Source: an uncultured Phycisphaerales bacterium (GTDB taxonomy: Bacteria > Planctomycetota > Phycisphaerae > Phycisphaerales > SM1A02). From it: a stretch of 64,000 nucleotides of DNA. The notes under the pieces are model-generated. The model saw only the letters and a list, made by a program, of their open reading frames with translations. It was not told the origin of the DNA and ran no database searches. Below are positions 17,769 through 25,899 of this stretch, in pieces (position 1 is the first letter of the stretch; each line of letters begins with the position of its first letter). Where the stretch lies: assembly GCA_949373145.1 (NCBI GenBank), contig CASICI010000033.1:16602-80601 (forward strand), given 5' to 3'. A program made the translations under genes and the position numbers.

Positions 17769-18574
17769 GACTTCAGGTCGCCTTCCGTCTTCGAGGGTGA
17801 CGCGTCATGTCCGGGTTTGAATCTCTCGAGCATGTCCAGAACATGCATTTCCGCCTGACCGTTCAAGGCGTCGATGCGATTTCGAATCGTCGCGTATCCC
17901 GCGAGTGCGGGGATCGCGACCAGCAGGCCCCAGAATGTCGTCACCAGGGCCGTTCCGATTCCGCCGGCGAGGGCGACGGGATCGGCGTTTCCTCCGCTGG
18001 CGACGATCGAACCGAAGGCGACGATCATTCCGTAGACGGTTCCGAACAGACCGATCATGGGTGCGACCTGGCCCAGCACGTTCAGTGGTTCGACTCGTCT
18101 GAATCGTTCCGCGGCGAGTTCCGAGGCACTCTGAAAGACCTTGTTTTCCATCGCCTGGTGGCCGTTTGGTGCTTCCGAAAGACCGGCATGCGCCATCTGG
18201 TCGAAGTCGGATTCTCCCACGCGCGTATAGGTGAGCGCGTCCTCCCAGCGGTCTGTTCTGATCAGATCCTCGATCTGAGCCATCCGCTCCGGCGGGGCGA
18301 TGGTCTTCCGTCCGTTCGAGAGTGCGAGGTTGACCAGCAGCCCGATTCCCGCGATCGAGAGCAGCAGCAGCACCCAGATGAGCATAGATCCGAACCACTC
18401 CATCCGCACCACGCCATCGGGGCCAGTGCTCTGCGAGAAGAAGAACGCACCCGTGAAGCCGCCACTGAGTGACGACTCCTGAGCCTCCTCCGCTCGCACA
18501 GTTCCGCCGGTGACCGCGAGAAAGCACGCCATTGTGAAGAGGGGACCCTGGATTCTAGAAAATTTCACGGACAT
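17765..18574 (-). CDS. exbB: ExbB/TolQ/MotA family proton-channel protein
   Basis: Pentameric inner-membrane channel subunit. 269 residues: cleavable signal-like segment (about 10-28), first transmembrane helix 61-84, cytoplasmic loop, then the two conserved helices 170-192 (VAPMIGLFGTVYGMIVAF) and 204-229 (GIGTALVTTFWGLLVAIPALA) that line the proton path; the threonines typical of the pore are present. Starts one base after the VWA gene's stop and overlaps exbD. The extra N-terminal hydrophobic segment is frequent in planctomycete ExbBs. Confidence 0.93.
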   Translation of the reverse strand: MSVKFSRIQGPLFTMACFLAVTGGTVRAEEAQESSLSGGFTGAFFFSQSTGPDGVVRMEWFGSMLIWVLLLLSIAGIGLLVNLALSNGRKTIAPPERMAQIEDLIRTDRWEDALTYTRVGESDFDQMAHAGLSEAPNGHQAMENKVFQSASELAAERFRRVEPLNVLGQVAPMIGLFGTVYGMIVAFGSIVASGGNADPVALAGGIGTALVTTFWGLLVAIPALAGYATIRNRIDALNGQAEMHVLDMLERFKPGHDASPSKTEGDLKS

Positions 18575-18575
18575 G

Positions 18576-19610
18576 TCATGGTCTCCCTGTCGATCCCGAT
18601 GGATCCGTCGTGTCGCTTCGGATGGGTCTCAGTCCCAGCTCGGAACGGTTCAGAAAACGATAGGCCTCGGCCTCGTTGCGTGTTTCATCATCGCTTCCAC
18701 CGTGGCGCCTTGCGATCAACTTCAAGGCTTCGAGGGGATCGTCGTCGAGAAACTGAACGCAGTTGATGATCGTCTTGCGACTTCCACTGCCGGGTTCGAT
18801 CGGATTCAGTACATCAAGGCCGGCCAGCAGCGCGTCGGTGTTCATCTCGTATCGTCCCGAGCCTGTGATGTTGCTGCTCAGCAGAAACACCACTTCCGGC
18901 TGCAGTGCCATGGCCCGCTCCAGGGCGTTCAGCGGACTGCTGCGCCCGCTGGGCAGGATGTTCTCTCTGATCCATTCCAGTGTTTTGCTCTTGTTTTCAT
19001 CGGTCGCCCGCACAAGCTGGCCCGCGGGGGGGGTCTCGACCGCCTGGTCGCGTTGAAAGAAGATGACCGAGAACGATTGTGCCGCCGAGAGGTCGTCGAC
19101 GCTTCGTCGCAGTTGCTTCAGGATCATCGGAAAAGCACCGATCATCGACCCTGAGGCATCGACCACGTAGACGATTCTTCGTGCGCTTCCTCCCCCGAGT
19201 CCGACGAATGAAACTCTGCCGAGACGTGCGGGCGCCGACCCACGAAGGCCTCCGCCAGCGAGCGTCCCGGATGTCGGCATCATCAGCCCGGAACTTTCGG
19301 ACGGCCTCTCTGGAATCGCCAGCGGTTCCAGCACGAGCGCAGCCGGTGCGGTCCGTTCCACCTCGATGTCTGCGAGTGGTTCGAGATGGACCTGATCCGT
19401 CGTGGCGGTGATCAATGGTGTCGTCTTCGGCTTGGAATCCTGCGAGATGTTCCAGCCGAGCAGAAGCACCAGGAGAAGAATCACGGCGTGTCCCAGCACG
19501 CTGCCGGCCCATGCGAGGGTGTTGCTTCGACGGCCGATTGGCCCCGTCTTCCTGCGCCAGGTGGGCGGAAGCGGGTCATCCTCTGAAAAAAGGTTCTTCT
19601 GAGCGTGCAC
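18576..19610 (-). CDS. VWA-domain protein with TonB-like membrane anchor
   Basis: A 344-residue protein, start GTG overlapping the TAG stop of the upstream gene (TAGTG); a longer reading to 19712 is less likely. One transmembrane helix (32-53) carries S37-x3-H41, the same spacing as the S-x3-H of TonB that couples to ExbB/ExbD. A proline-rich linker (about 60-110) follows, as in TonB, but the C-terminal part is a von Willebrand A domain (about 145-300) with MIDAS D151-x-S153-x-S155 and the later MIDAS threonine and aspartate replaced (SGRSS, LLSSN). It therefore looks like a TonB-type lever with a VWA adhesion/assembly module. The partner is unknown. Confidence 0.8.
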   Translation of the reverse strand: MHAQKNLFSEDDPLPPTWRRKTGPIGRRSNTLAWAGSVLGHAVILLLVLLLGWNISQDSKPKTTPLITATTDQVHLEPLADIEVERTAPAALVLEPLAIPERPSESSGLMMPTSGTLAGGGLRGSAPARLGRVSFVGLGGGSARRIVYVVDASGSMIGAFPMILKQLRRSVDDLSAAQSFSVIFFQRDQAVETPPAGQLVRATDENKSKTLEWIRENILPSGRSSPLNALERAMALQPEVVFLLSSNITGSGRYEMNTDALLAGLDVLNPIEPGSGSRKTIINCVQFLDDDPLEALKLIARRHGGSDDETRNEAEAYRFLNRSELGLRPIRSDTTDPSGSTGRP

Positions 19611-20287
19611 TACTCGATCATTCCATCTTCGTCGTCTTCGGCGAGGTAGGCCCGGCGTGAGGCGTGCCCTCCGAAGAGGAGCCGATCCAGACTGAGTCCG
19701 CCCGGTCCGCACAGAAGAATGATCACCGCGAGTGCGAATGTTCCGATCTGGGCGATGAAGGTGTTGAAGATCTCAGTGGGCATCGAGAAGAGCGCGAAGG
19801 TCGAGGCCGACACCTCCGGCATGGAACCGATCATGAAGTCTCCCGCTGCCAGAATCACCAGACCGAATGCCCACACCCTCGACAGGACTCCGATCAGGAT
19901 CAGGCCACTGCCGATGACTGCGACCAGAACCGTGATCCACGCGAACAGAACAGGCGAACCCAGGCCCGCCGATTCGATGTGCAGCGCAATGGCGTACAGC
20001 CTGCGTGCCTTGATCGAATCCTTCGTTGCAACGTCTTCCGACACCATTTCGTCCGTCTGCAGAGAGACCTCTGTGACTGGTGTCGGCTGAGCTGGAATCG
20101 GATTCATGAGTCTTTCGACCCGAGCGGCATCCTCTCCCGTGAAGTCAACTTCCCCAAGTTGGGAGAGTCCCACGGGAAGGAAGGCGAGGAAGAGGACGAT
20201 TCTGGCAAGAAGGAGGGCCGGGCTCATGCCGAGTGGTGCTTTGACAGCCAAGGGGAGGACTCCATTGCGCGGTTGATGACGATGCAC
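19610..20287 (-). CDS. DoxX-like integral membrane protein
   Basis: A 225-residue protein with a first transmembrane helix (about 23-43), a 60-residue extracytoplasmic loop, and three further hydrophobic helices near 110-195. The arrangement (ILIGVLSRVWAFGLVILA, TFALAVIILLCGPGGLSLDRLLFG) matches the DoxX/DUF417-like quinol-linked or membrane-scaffold family. The start is GTG: GGGAGG lies 9 bases before it, while the ATG twenty codons later lacks a ribosome site. First gene of the six-gene run whose members overlap or abut, so it is co-expressed with the VWA/ExbB/ExbD proteins. Confidence 0.75.
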   Translation of the reverse strand: MHRHQPRNGVLPLAVKAPLGMSPALLLARIVLFLAFLPVGLSQLGEVDFTGEDAARVERLMNPIPAQPTPVTEVSLQTDEMVSEDVATKDSIKARRLYAIALHIESAGLGSPVLFAWITVLVAVIGSGLILIGVLSRVWAFGLVILAAGDFMIGSMPEVSASTFALFSMPTEIFNTFIAQIGTFALAVIILLCGPGGLSLDRLLFGGHASRRAYLAEDDEDGMIE

Positions 20288-20377
20288 CCCATGGTACCTC
20301 CCTCTTGCGTGTCACGGGTCGTCCTTTCCCGGGATCCCTTGTGAAGCTCATCACGGAGACGTAGCATCCCAACTGTC

Positions 20378-20461
20378 GCGGGCGTGGCGGAATTGGCAGA
20401 CGCGCGGGATTTAGGTTCCCGTGGGGGAGACCCTGTGCAGGTTCAAGTCCTGTTGCCCGTA
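20378..20461 (+). tRNA. tRNA-Leu (anticodon UAG)
   Basis: 84-nt class II tRNA. Acceptor GCGGGCG (20378-20384) pairs with TGCCCGT before the discriminator A at 20461, with G-T wobbles at both ends. The D arm contains GGCGGAATTGGCAGACGC, the anticodon stem is CGGGA/TCCCG with loop TTTAGGT (anticodon TAG), a long variable arm follows, and the T arm has GTTCAAGTC. CCA is not encoded. Reads CUA and other CUN codons. Confidence 0.95.
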
Positions 20462-20505
20462 GTCCCACCGCCGTGTTTCAAGGCAAGTCTGTTCAGGAGG
20501 TCGTC

Positions 20506-21921
20506 GTGAGTCGAGAATCCGGTATCACATCGTCCGATTCAGATCATGCCCACCCCACAGGATGGGCACCTGACTCATGGCGTCGTTGCAGCACCCTCCA
20601 GCAACCCACCTATCGTGACGGCGACCATGCCGCGAGCGTCTACGAACGGCTGCGTCGAATCCCTCCGCTGGTGACTTCCTGGGAGATCGAGGCACTTCGC
20701 AAGCAGCTCGGGGAAGCCGCACGCGGCGAACGCTTTCTCCTTCAAGGTGGTGATTGCGCCGAGCGATTCGATGAATGCACTCCGGATCACATCACCTCGA
20801 AGTTGAAGATCCTTCTGCAGATGAGTCTGGTCCTGGTCCACGGTGGCAGTCGTCCGGTCACCCGTGTCGGCCGTTTCGCCGGTCAGTACGCCAAGCCACG
20901 CTCGGCATCCGATGAAACCCGCGAGGGTGTGACGCTTCCTTGCTACCGAGGCGACAACGTCAACCATCCCGACTTCGACGAGGTGTCGAGAGAACCCGAT
21001 CCGGACCTGCTGCTGCGCGGCCATGAATGCTCCGCACTCACCCTGAATTTCATCCGTGCCTTGATCGACGGTGGATTCGCCGACCTTCATCACCCCGAGT
21101 ATTGGAACCTGGGTTTCGTCGAGCACTCACCGCTTCGTGCGCAATACGAACACATCGTCAGTTCCATCGGTGAATCACTCCGATTCATGGAAACCATCTC
21201 CGGCTCCCAGGCCGGTCAGATGAATCGCGTCGATTTCTTCAGCAGCCACGAGGCGCTCCTGTTGATGTACGAGTCCGCGATGACCCGGCAGGTTCCCCGG
21301 CGCAGTGGTTGGTGGAATCTCGGGACCCACATGCCATGGGTCGGTGTCCGTACCGGTGAGCCTGATGGGGGACATGTCGAATACCTCCGCGGCATACGAA
21401 ACCCCATCGGCGTGAAGGTCGGTCCTGCCTCCGATCTCGTGAAACTTCGTTCGATACTGGATATTCTCGATCCCGATGATGAACCGGGACGGATCACCTT
21501 GATCCACCGTTTCGGCGCCAAGGAAGTCGGGCGGTGTCTCCCTCCCGTGCTGGACATGATCCGATCGACCGGGCGTACCGTGCTCTTCACGTGTGATCCC
21601 ATGCACGGCAACACCGAAACCGTTGAAATCAAGTCCGGCGCCGCTCTGGGGCGAAAGGTCAAGACCAGAAAGTTCGGTCACATCCTCTCGGAACTCGAGC
21701 AGGCCTTCGACATCCACGAACGGGCAGGGACCCTGCTGGGCGGCGTCCATTTCGAATTGACCGGCGATGACGTGACCGAATGCACCGGAGGTGCACGCGG
21801 CCTCGTCGATGATGATCTCGCCACGTCCTACCGCTCTCACGTCGATCCGCGCCTGAATTACGATCAGGCCCTTGAAATGGCGATGCTCATCGCCGGTCGC
21901 ATGGGTCGCACCAAGGCTTGA
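20506..21921 (+). CDS. Type II 3-deoxy-7-phosphoheptulonate synthase
   Basis: Condenses phosphoenolpyruvate and erythrose-4-phosphate, the first step of the shikimate pathway. The 471 residues follow the plant-like (type II) family: FLLQGGDCAERF, RVGRFAGQYAKPRS, LPCYRGDNVN, WNLGFVEHSP, THMPWVGVRTGEPDGGHVEYLRGIRNPIGVKVGP, TLIHRFGAKEV, CDPMHGNTE and GGVHFELTGDDVTECTGG. The start chosen is GTG 20506, with AGGAGG five bases upstream (20495-20500); an in-frame GTG at 20473 lacks a site. It lies directly after tRNA-Leu. Confidence 0.95.
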   Translation: MSRESGITSSDSDHAHPTGWAPDSWRRCSTLQQPTYRDGDHAASVYERLRRIPPLVTSWEIEALRKQLGEAARGERFLLQGGDCAERFDECTPDHITSKLKILLQMSLVLVHGGSRPVTRVGRFAGQYAKPRSASDETREGVTLPCYRGDNVNHPDFDEVSREPDPDLLLRGHECSALTLNFIRALIDGGFADLHHPEYWNLGFVEHSPLRAQYEHIVSSIGESLRFMETISGSQAGQMNRVDFFSSHEALLLMYESAMTRQVPRRSGWWNLGTHMPWVGVRTGEPDGGHVEYLRGIRNPIGVKVGPASDLVKLRSILDILDPDDEPGRITLIHRFGAKEVGRCLPPVLDMIRSTGRTVLFTCDPMHGNTETVEIKSGAALGRKVKTRKFGHILSELEQAFDIHERAGTLLGGVHFELTGDDVTECTGGARGLVDDDLATSYRSHVDPRLNYDQALEMAMLIAGRMGRTKA

Positions 21922-22003
21922 TCCCGCCTCAGAACATGGTCATGGGGGGCGTTGGCGAGCATCCTCAGCACACGCCACGCGTCACGGGTACCATTCCGCG
22001 TTC

Positions 22004-23386
22004 ATGAGCACTTCCCATCAGGAATCTGAATCGTCCACGCCCCGCAGAGTGGTCTTCACCGGTCTCGGACCCGTCAGCGCCTTCGGTCTCGGTATCGAAC
22101 CGCTCTGGACCGCCATGCTTGAAGGCCGATCCGGAATCACGTCGCTTGACTCCCGGTTCGATGCCTCGGGCTTCGACTGCCCGTTTGGTGCGAGTCTTCC
22201 GGCGGAGAGTTTCGATGTTCGAAAGGTCGTCCCCAAGACCTATCGCAAGGCGACCAAGGTCATGGCACGTGACACCGAACTCGCGGTTGGTGCGGCAGCT
22301 CTGGCGGTCTCCGACGCCGGACTGGTCACCAGAGCCACCGATGGCGACGAGCCACCCACCATTCCACCTTCTCGCACCGGTTGCCACATCGGCGCGGGCC
22401 TGATCGCAGCGGACGTCGATGAGCTTTCCGCCGCTCTGGTGACCAGCGTGGATGACGAGGGTGAATTCGACATCGGACGCTGGGGCGAGGTCGGCATGGG
22501 AAACCTCACGCCGTTGTGGCTTCTGAAATACCTGCCCAACATGCTGGCGTGCCATGTGACGATCATCCATGACTGCCAGGGACCTTCGAACACGATCACG
22601 TGTGCGGAAGCCTCCAGTGGTTTGAGCATCGGTGAATCGATGCGAGTCATCATGCGCGGTCATGCGGACATCTGCCTCACGGGCGGCGCGGAGAGCAAGC
22701 TCAATCCGATGGGACTCCTTCGGCAGCAGTACGCCAAGCGTCTGGCGAATGTCTCCGGCGACGTGCCGCCCGATTCGATCGTGCGTCCTTTCTCGACCGA
22801 TGCCGCAGGGGGCGTGCTTGGAGAAGGTGGTGGCATTCTGGCGCTGGAGGCATTGGATCATGCTCTCGAGCGTGGCATGGAACCCATCGCGGAACTTGCC
22901 GGGCTCTCCGCCTCTCAGGCGATGTGTTCCGACACCGTTGGGCGAGCCTATGACGACGACGACGTCTCGGTGGTGAGAGCCATTGAAGCCGCCCTGTCCT
23001 CGGCGAACTGCGACCCCTCGGAAGTCGATGCCATCGTTCCTCTCGGCTCCGGCATTCCCTGGATGGATGCCGTCGATGCGCGTGCCATCCGCGAAGTCTT
23101 CGGGGCACGTGCTGCGGACATTCCTCTGGTGACGATCGTTCCCTACGTCGGCCTCTGTGGCGCTGGCCTCGGAGCGATCGCCGTTTCCGTCGCCGCGCAG
23201 TGTCTGCGAGAACAGAAGCTCCCCGCACGAATCGGGGCGATCGATCCCGGCGACATCGGTTTGAACTGCGGACCATGCGAGTCGACCGATGCCGAATTGC
23301 GATCGATCCTCGTGTTCACAACGAGTCTTGGAGGGCAGAACGTCGCGATGCTCCTCCGGCGCTGGACGAATGGAGAACGCTCATGA
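22004..23386 (+). CDS. Non-catalytic beta-ketoacyl synthase-like protein (KS-beta / chain-length-factor-like)
   Basis: A 460-residue thiolase-fold protein clearly related to FabF, but without the active site. It aligns without gaps to the next gene at the key places: the nucleophile cysteine is replaced by E202 (context TCAEASSG), the first histidine by L347 (PLGSG), the lysine by V379 and the second histidine by L384 (YVGLCGAGLG). GAES and the FGLG.../GLG...AFG N-terminal pattern are kept. Loss of all four residues with fold retention is what is seen in chain length factors of type II polyketide synthases, which dimerise with an active KS. The stop overlaps the start of that active KS (ATGA). 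Confidence 0.85.
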   Translation: MSTSHQESESSTPRRVVFTGLGPVSAFGLGIEPLWTAMLEGRSGITSLDSRFDASGFDCPFGASLPAESFDVRKVVPKTYRKATKVMARDTELAVGAAALAVSDAGLVTRATDGDEPPTIPPSRTGCHIGAGLIAADVDELSAALVTSVDDEGEFDIGRWGEVGMGNLTPLWLLKYLPNMLACHVTIIHDCQGPSNTITCAEASSGLSIGESMRVIMRGHADICLTGGAESKLNPMGLLRQQYAKRLANVSGDVPPDSIVRPFSTDAAGGVLGEGGGILALEALDHALERGMEPIAELAGLSASQAMCSDTVGRAYDDDDVSVVRAIEAALSSANCDPSEVDAIVPLGSGIPWMDAVDARAIREVFGARAADIPLVTIVPYVGLCGAGLGAIAVSVAAQCLREQKLPARIGAIDPGDIGLNCGPCESTDAELRSILVFTTSLGGQNVAMLLRRWTNGERS

Positions 23387-24705
23387 CCACGCCACCACGT
23401 GTCGTCGTCACTGGAATGGGATGGGTCACGCCTCTTGGCTGTTCGCTCGAGGAAGTCTGGACGCGTCTGATCGCCGCCGATTCGGGGATGGATTCCATCA
23501 CCCGGTTCGACGCCCGGACCTTTCCCACGACATTCGCCGCCGAGATCAAGGACTACGACTTCACCCAGTACGTTCGGGATGCCTCCATCCATGCGACCGC
23601 CGGATTGAATTCGAAGTTCGCCCTCGGAGCCGCCAGTCAGGCCTGGAGGCAAGCGGGCCTGTACGACTGTGACACACTGGATCGATCCAGAGTGGGTCTC
23701 TATCTGGGTGCTGGCGAAGGTGTCCTCGACACCCAGAACTATCTCCAGACCAACGTCCACAGCTGGAACGGCGAGAATCGAAAGGTCGACGGTCGCCTCT
23801 GGGCTGAGTCCGCGCTTCGCAGAATGCACGATCTCACCGAGGTCGAGCAGGAACCGAACATGCCCATCGCGCATCTGGCCCGTGAATTCGAAGTGACCGG
23901 TCCGGCCTTCAACTGCCTCACCGCCTGCGCCGCCAGCACTCAGGCGATCGGCGAGGCGTTCGACATCATCAGGCGCGGCGAAGCCGATCTGATGATCTCC
24001 GGTGGAACCCACACCATGATTCACCCACTCGGGGTCACCGGGTTCAATCGACTGACCGCTCTGAGCACATTCGATGGTGACCCGGCTGAAGCCTCGCGTC
24101 CCTTCGACCGCACCCGAGGCGGGTTCGTCATGGGTGAAGGGTCCGGCATCGTGACCATCGAACGTCTCGACCACGCACTGGCTCGAGGGGCGACTCCGCT
24201 CGCTGAAATCGTCGGATACGGCTCCAGTTGCGATGCCTTCCGCATCACGGACATCCAGCCCGACGGTCGCGGTGCGGCCGCTGCCATGGGAATGGCCTTG
24301 AATCAGGCTGGCATCGATCCCAGTGTCCCCCATGCCGATGGCGGTCCTCCGATCGATTACATCAGTGCCCATGGCACCGGAACCAAGGAAAACGATTCGA
24401 TCGAGACTCGTGCCGTGAAGCGTGTCTTCGGTGAGCTTGCGGGAACCATTCCCATGAGCTCCATCAAGAGCATGATGGGTCACCTGATCGCCGCAGCCGG
24501 TGCGGTCGAACTCATCACCTGCATCATGGCCATCGATCGTGGTGAGCTTCCTCCGACTCGTAATCTGCATCATCCTGATGAAGGACTCGACCTCGACTAC
24601 GTGCCGAACGAATCCCGCCAGGCGAAAGTCACGACCTGTCTCTCCAACAACTTCGGCTTCGGCGGTCAGAACGACACCTTGATCGTCACCAGGTACGCTG
24701 AATGA
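23383..24705 (+). CDS. Beta-ketoacyl-ACP synthase, FabF-type (active partner)
   Basis: Catalytic condensing enzyme of 440 residues with the full triad: nucleophile C182 (TACAAS), H330 (AHGTGT) and H367 (GHLIAAAGA), plus K362. The C-terminal FGFGGQNDTLIV is the typical ending. The start ATG shares four bases with the stop of the preceding KS-like gene, so the two are translationally coupled and probably heterodimerise. No acyl carrier protein, ketoreductase or dehydratase follows, so the pathway served (fatty acid versus polyene or polyketide) is open. Followed by a broken membrane-protein gene. Confidence 0.93.
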   Translation: MTTPPRVVVTGMGWVTPLGCSLEEVWTRLIAADSGMDSITRFDARTFPTTFAAEIKDYDFTQYVRDASIHATAGLNSKFALGAASQAWRQAGLYDCDTLDRSRVGLYLGAGEGVLDTQNYLQTNVHSWNGENRKVDGRLWAESALRRMHDLTEVEQEPNMPIAHLAREFEVTGPAFNCLTACAASTQAIGEAFDIIRRGEADLMISGGTHTMIHPLGVTGFNRLTALSTFDGDPAEASRPFDRTRGGFVMGEGSGIVTIERLDHALARGATPLAEIVGYGSSCDAFRITDIQPDGRGAAAAMGMALNQAGIDPSVPHADGGPPIDYISAHGTGTKENDSIETRAVKRVFGELAGTIPMSSIKSMMGHLIAAAGAVELITCIMAIDRGELPPTRNLHHPDEGLDLDYVPNESRQAKVTTCLSNNFGFGGQNDTLIVTRYAE

Positions 24706-25365
24706 GCCGCGTCGCTCGCAGGAGGATCCGTCCTCGGCGTTCGATCATCTTCCTGGTCACCTCCATGGTCGTCGTGGGACTGGCCTTTCTGGTGGTGTTG
24801 GTCTTCTCAAGTCCGGACTCCTTTCAAGCACCACAGGCATCGATGCTGAAGACGGCGCCCGAGAGGGCTCGACTCTTCGAGCGGAACTTCGTCTCCGAAC
24901 TGACGAGAATCAGAAAGCCTCAGGCGGAGTGGGGGGTCCGAATCCGAGAGGACGACCTCAACGCCTGGTTGTGGGTTCGTCTTCCTCAGTGGATGTCCCA
25001 CGTGGGTGCGGATGAATCGGTCGACCTCGGGTCGGTGCAGGCGATCCTCGAATCGAACCGGATTCTCGTGACTTCGACCGGCTGGGTGCTGGCATTCGAG
25101 CCGGACGTTCGCAGCGAGGGAGCTCGCCATTCATCCGCGACCCGGCAGCTCGCTGGGGCGGCTGCCCGTACCCGGCGTTCTGGTCCTTCCATTCAGCCGT
25201 GGGCTCGATTTCGACCGGATGCTGGGCGCACTCGGCGGGGTGTCTTCCTCCGGCGGATTCTCTGCCCGGTCGCTTCGAGCTGGGAGATGGTCGCACGGTG
25301 GAACTGCTTGAAGCCCGGCTTGGTGATGCCGAGTTGGTGCTTGTCTTCAAGACCCTGAGCCCCGG
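24702..25365 (+). pseudogene. Membrane-anchored protein interrupted by two frameshifts
   Basis: Starts four bases before the ketosynthase stop (ATGA overlap). The first part is one reading frame (residues 1-~140): basic N terminus, transmembrane helix about 14-36, then a soluble domain (RIREDDLNAWLWVRLP, ILVTSTGWVLAFEPDVR). Coherent continuation then moves to the next frame (ELAIHPRPG, GRLPVPGVLVLPFSRGLDFDRML; about 25118-25250) and again to the third (LPGRFELGDGRTVELLEARLGDAELVLVFKTL; about 25254-25350). Each shift fits one extra G, in GGG at 25118-25120 and near 25254. The exact 3' end is unclear. Function unknown; coupling to the KS pair suggests it serves the same pathway. Confidence 0.6.
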
Positions 25366-25449
25366 TCCTTCCTCACGAGTGATGGGTGCCGAGGGGGCAC
25401 CCTCATCGATCGACGCACGCACCGGGCAAAAAAGTATGGGCAAAAAAAC

Positions 25450-25480
25450 GACCGAGCCAGCCCCCACTGCCGGCTCGGTC
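25450..25480. terminator. GC-rich hairpin, terminator-like on the minus strand
   Basis: GACCGAGCC (25450-25458) pairs perfectly with GGCTCGGTC (25472-25480). A run of seven A's immediately precedes it (25442-25448), so on the minus strand the stem is followed by a T tract. No minus-strand gene precedes it, so it may act for the plus strand without a T tract, or be bidirectional insulation after the KS cluster. Confidence 0.5.
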
Positions 25481-25545
25481 AAAGGTTCGGCCTCAACCGG
25501 TTTACCCGGGAGCCCGACACGAGTTCGTTACTCGTACTCTTAAAA

Positions 25546-25899
25546 TTACCAAAGGTATGTGAAGTCGCAAGTGATGTTTCGTGGAATTGACGGCTTCTTT
25601 GCTCAACTGCCATGCTGGGCTTTAAACGCCTTTTTCCCTGAAAAAAAGGCGTTTGCGCGTCATAGGTCCCTCTTTTGAAAACTCTTCGTGCAGCATGTCA
25701 CGAAGTTTCCGCCCTTCGTCATTCATCCGAACCCACCGTCATGCATGGAGTTCCGTTCGTTCACTCGCAAACGTCGAATTTCGTCTTTCCTTGTGACCCA
25801 CCCGCGAATTTCTCCCTGACAGCTCGGTCAGAACCCATCACAAAGACTGTATTTTCTCATCAAGCGTGACCGTCTCAGTTTCTCATCCGGATTTTTTCG
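25546..25899. other. Intergenic region without a recognisable gene
   Basis: About 350 bases between the KS cluster and addB. It is A/T-richer than its surroundings and contains one perfect 12-bp inverted repeat (25624-25635 with 25643-25654, seven-base loop). I see no coding sequence or known RNA. Confidence 0.5.
25624..25654. repeat. Perfect inverted repeat (hairpin)
   Basis: AAACGCCTTTTT (25624-25635) and AAAAAGGCGTTT (25643-25654) flank CCCTGAA. On either strand the stem ends in A/T, so it resembles a bidirectional terminator whose U tract is part of the stem, but it is not close to a gene end. Confidence 0.5.

Noticed and set aside
23143..24573. 476-residue open frame antisense to the active ketosynthase
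   Set aside because: High-GC coding DNA often leaves long open antisense frames; the plus-strand ketosynthase is unambiguous, and the antisense product shows no domain.
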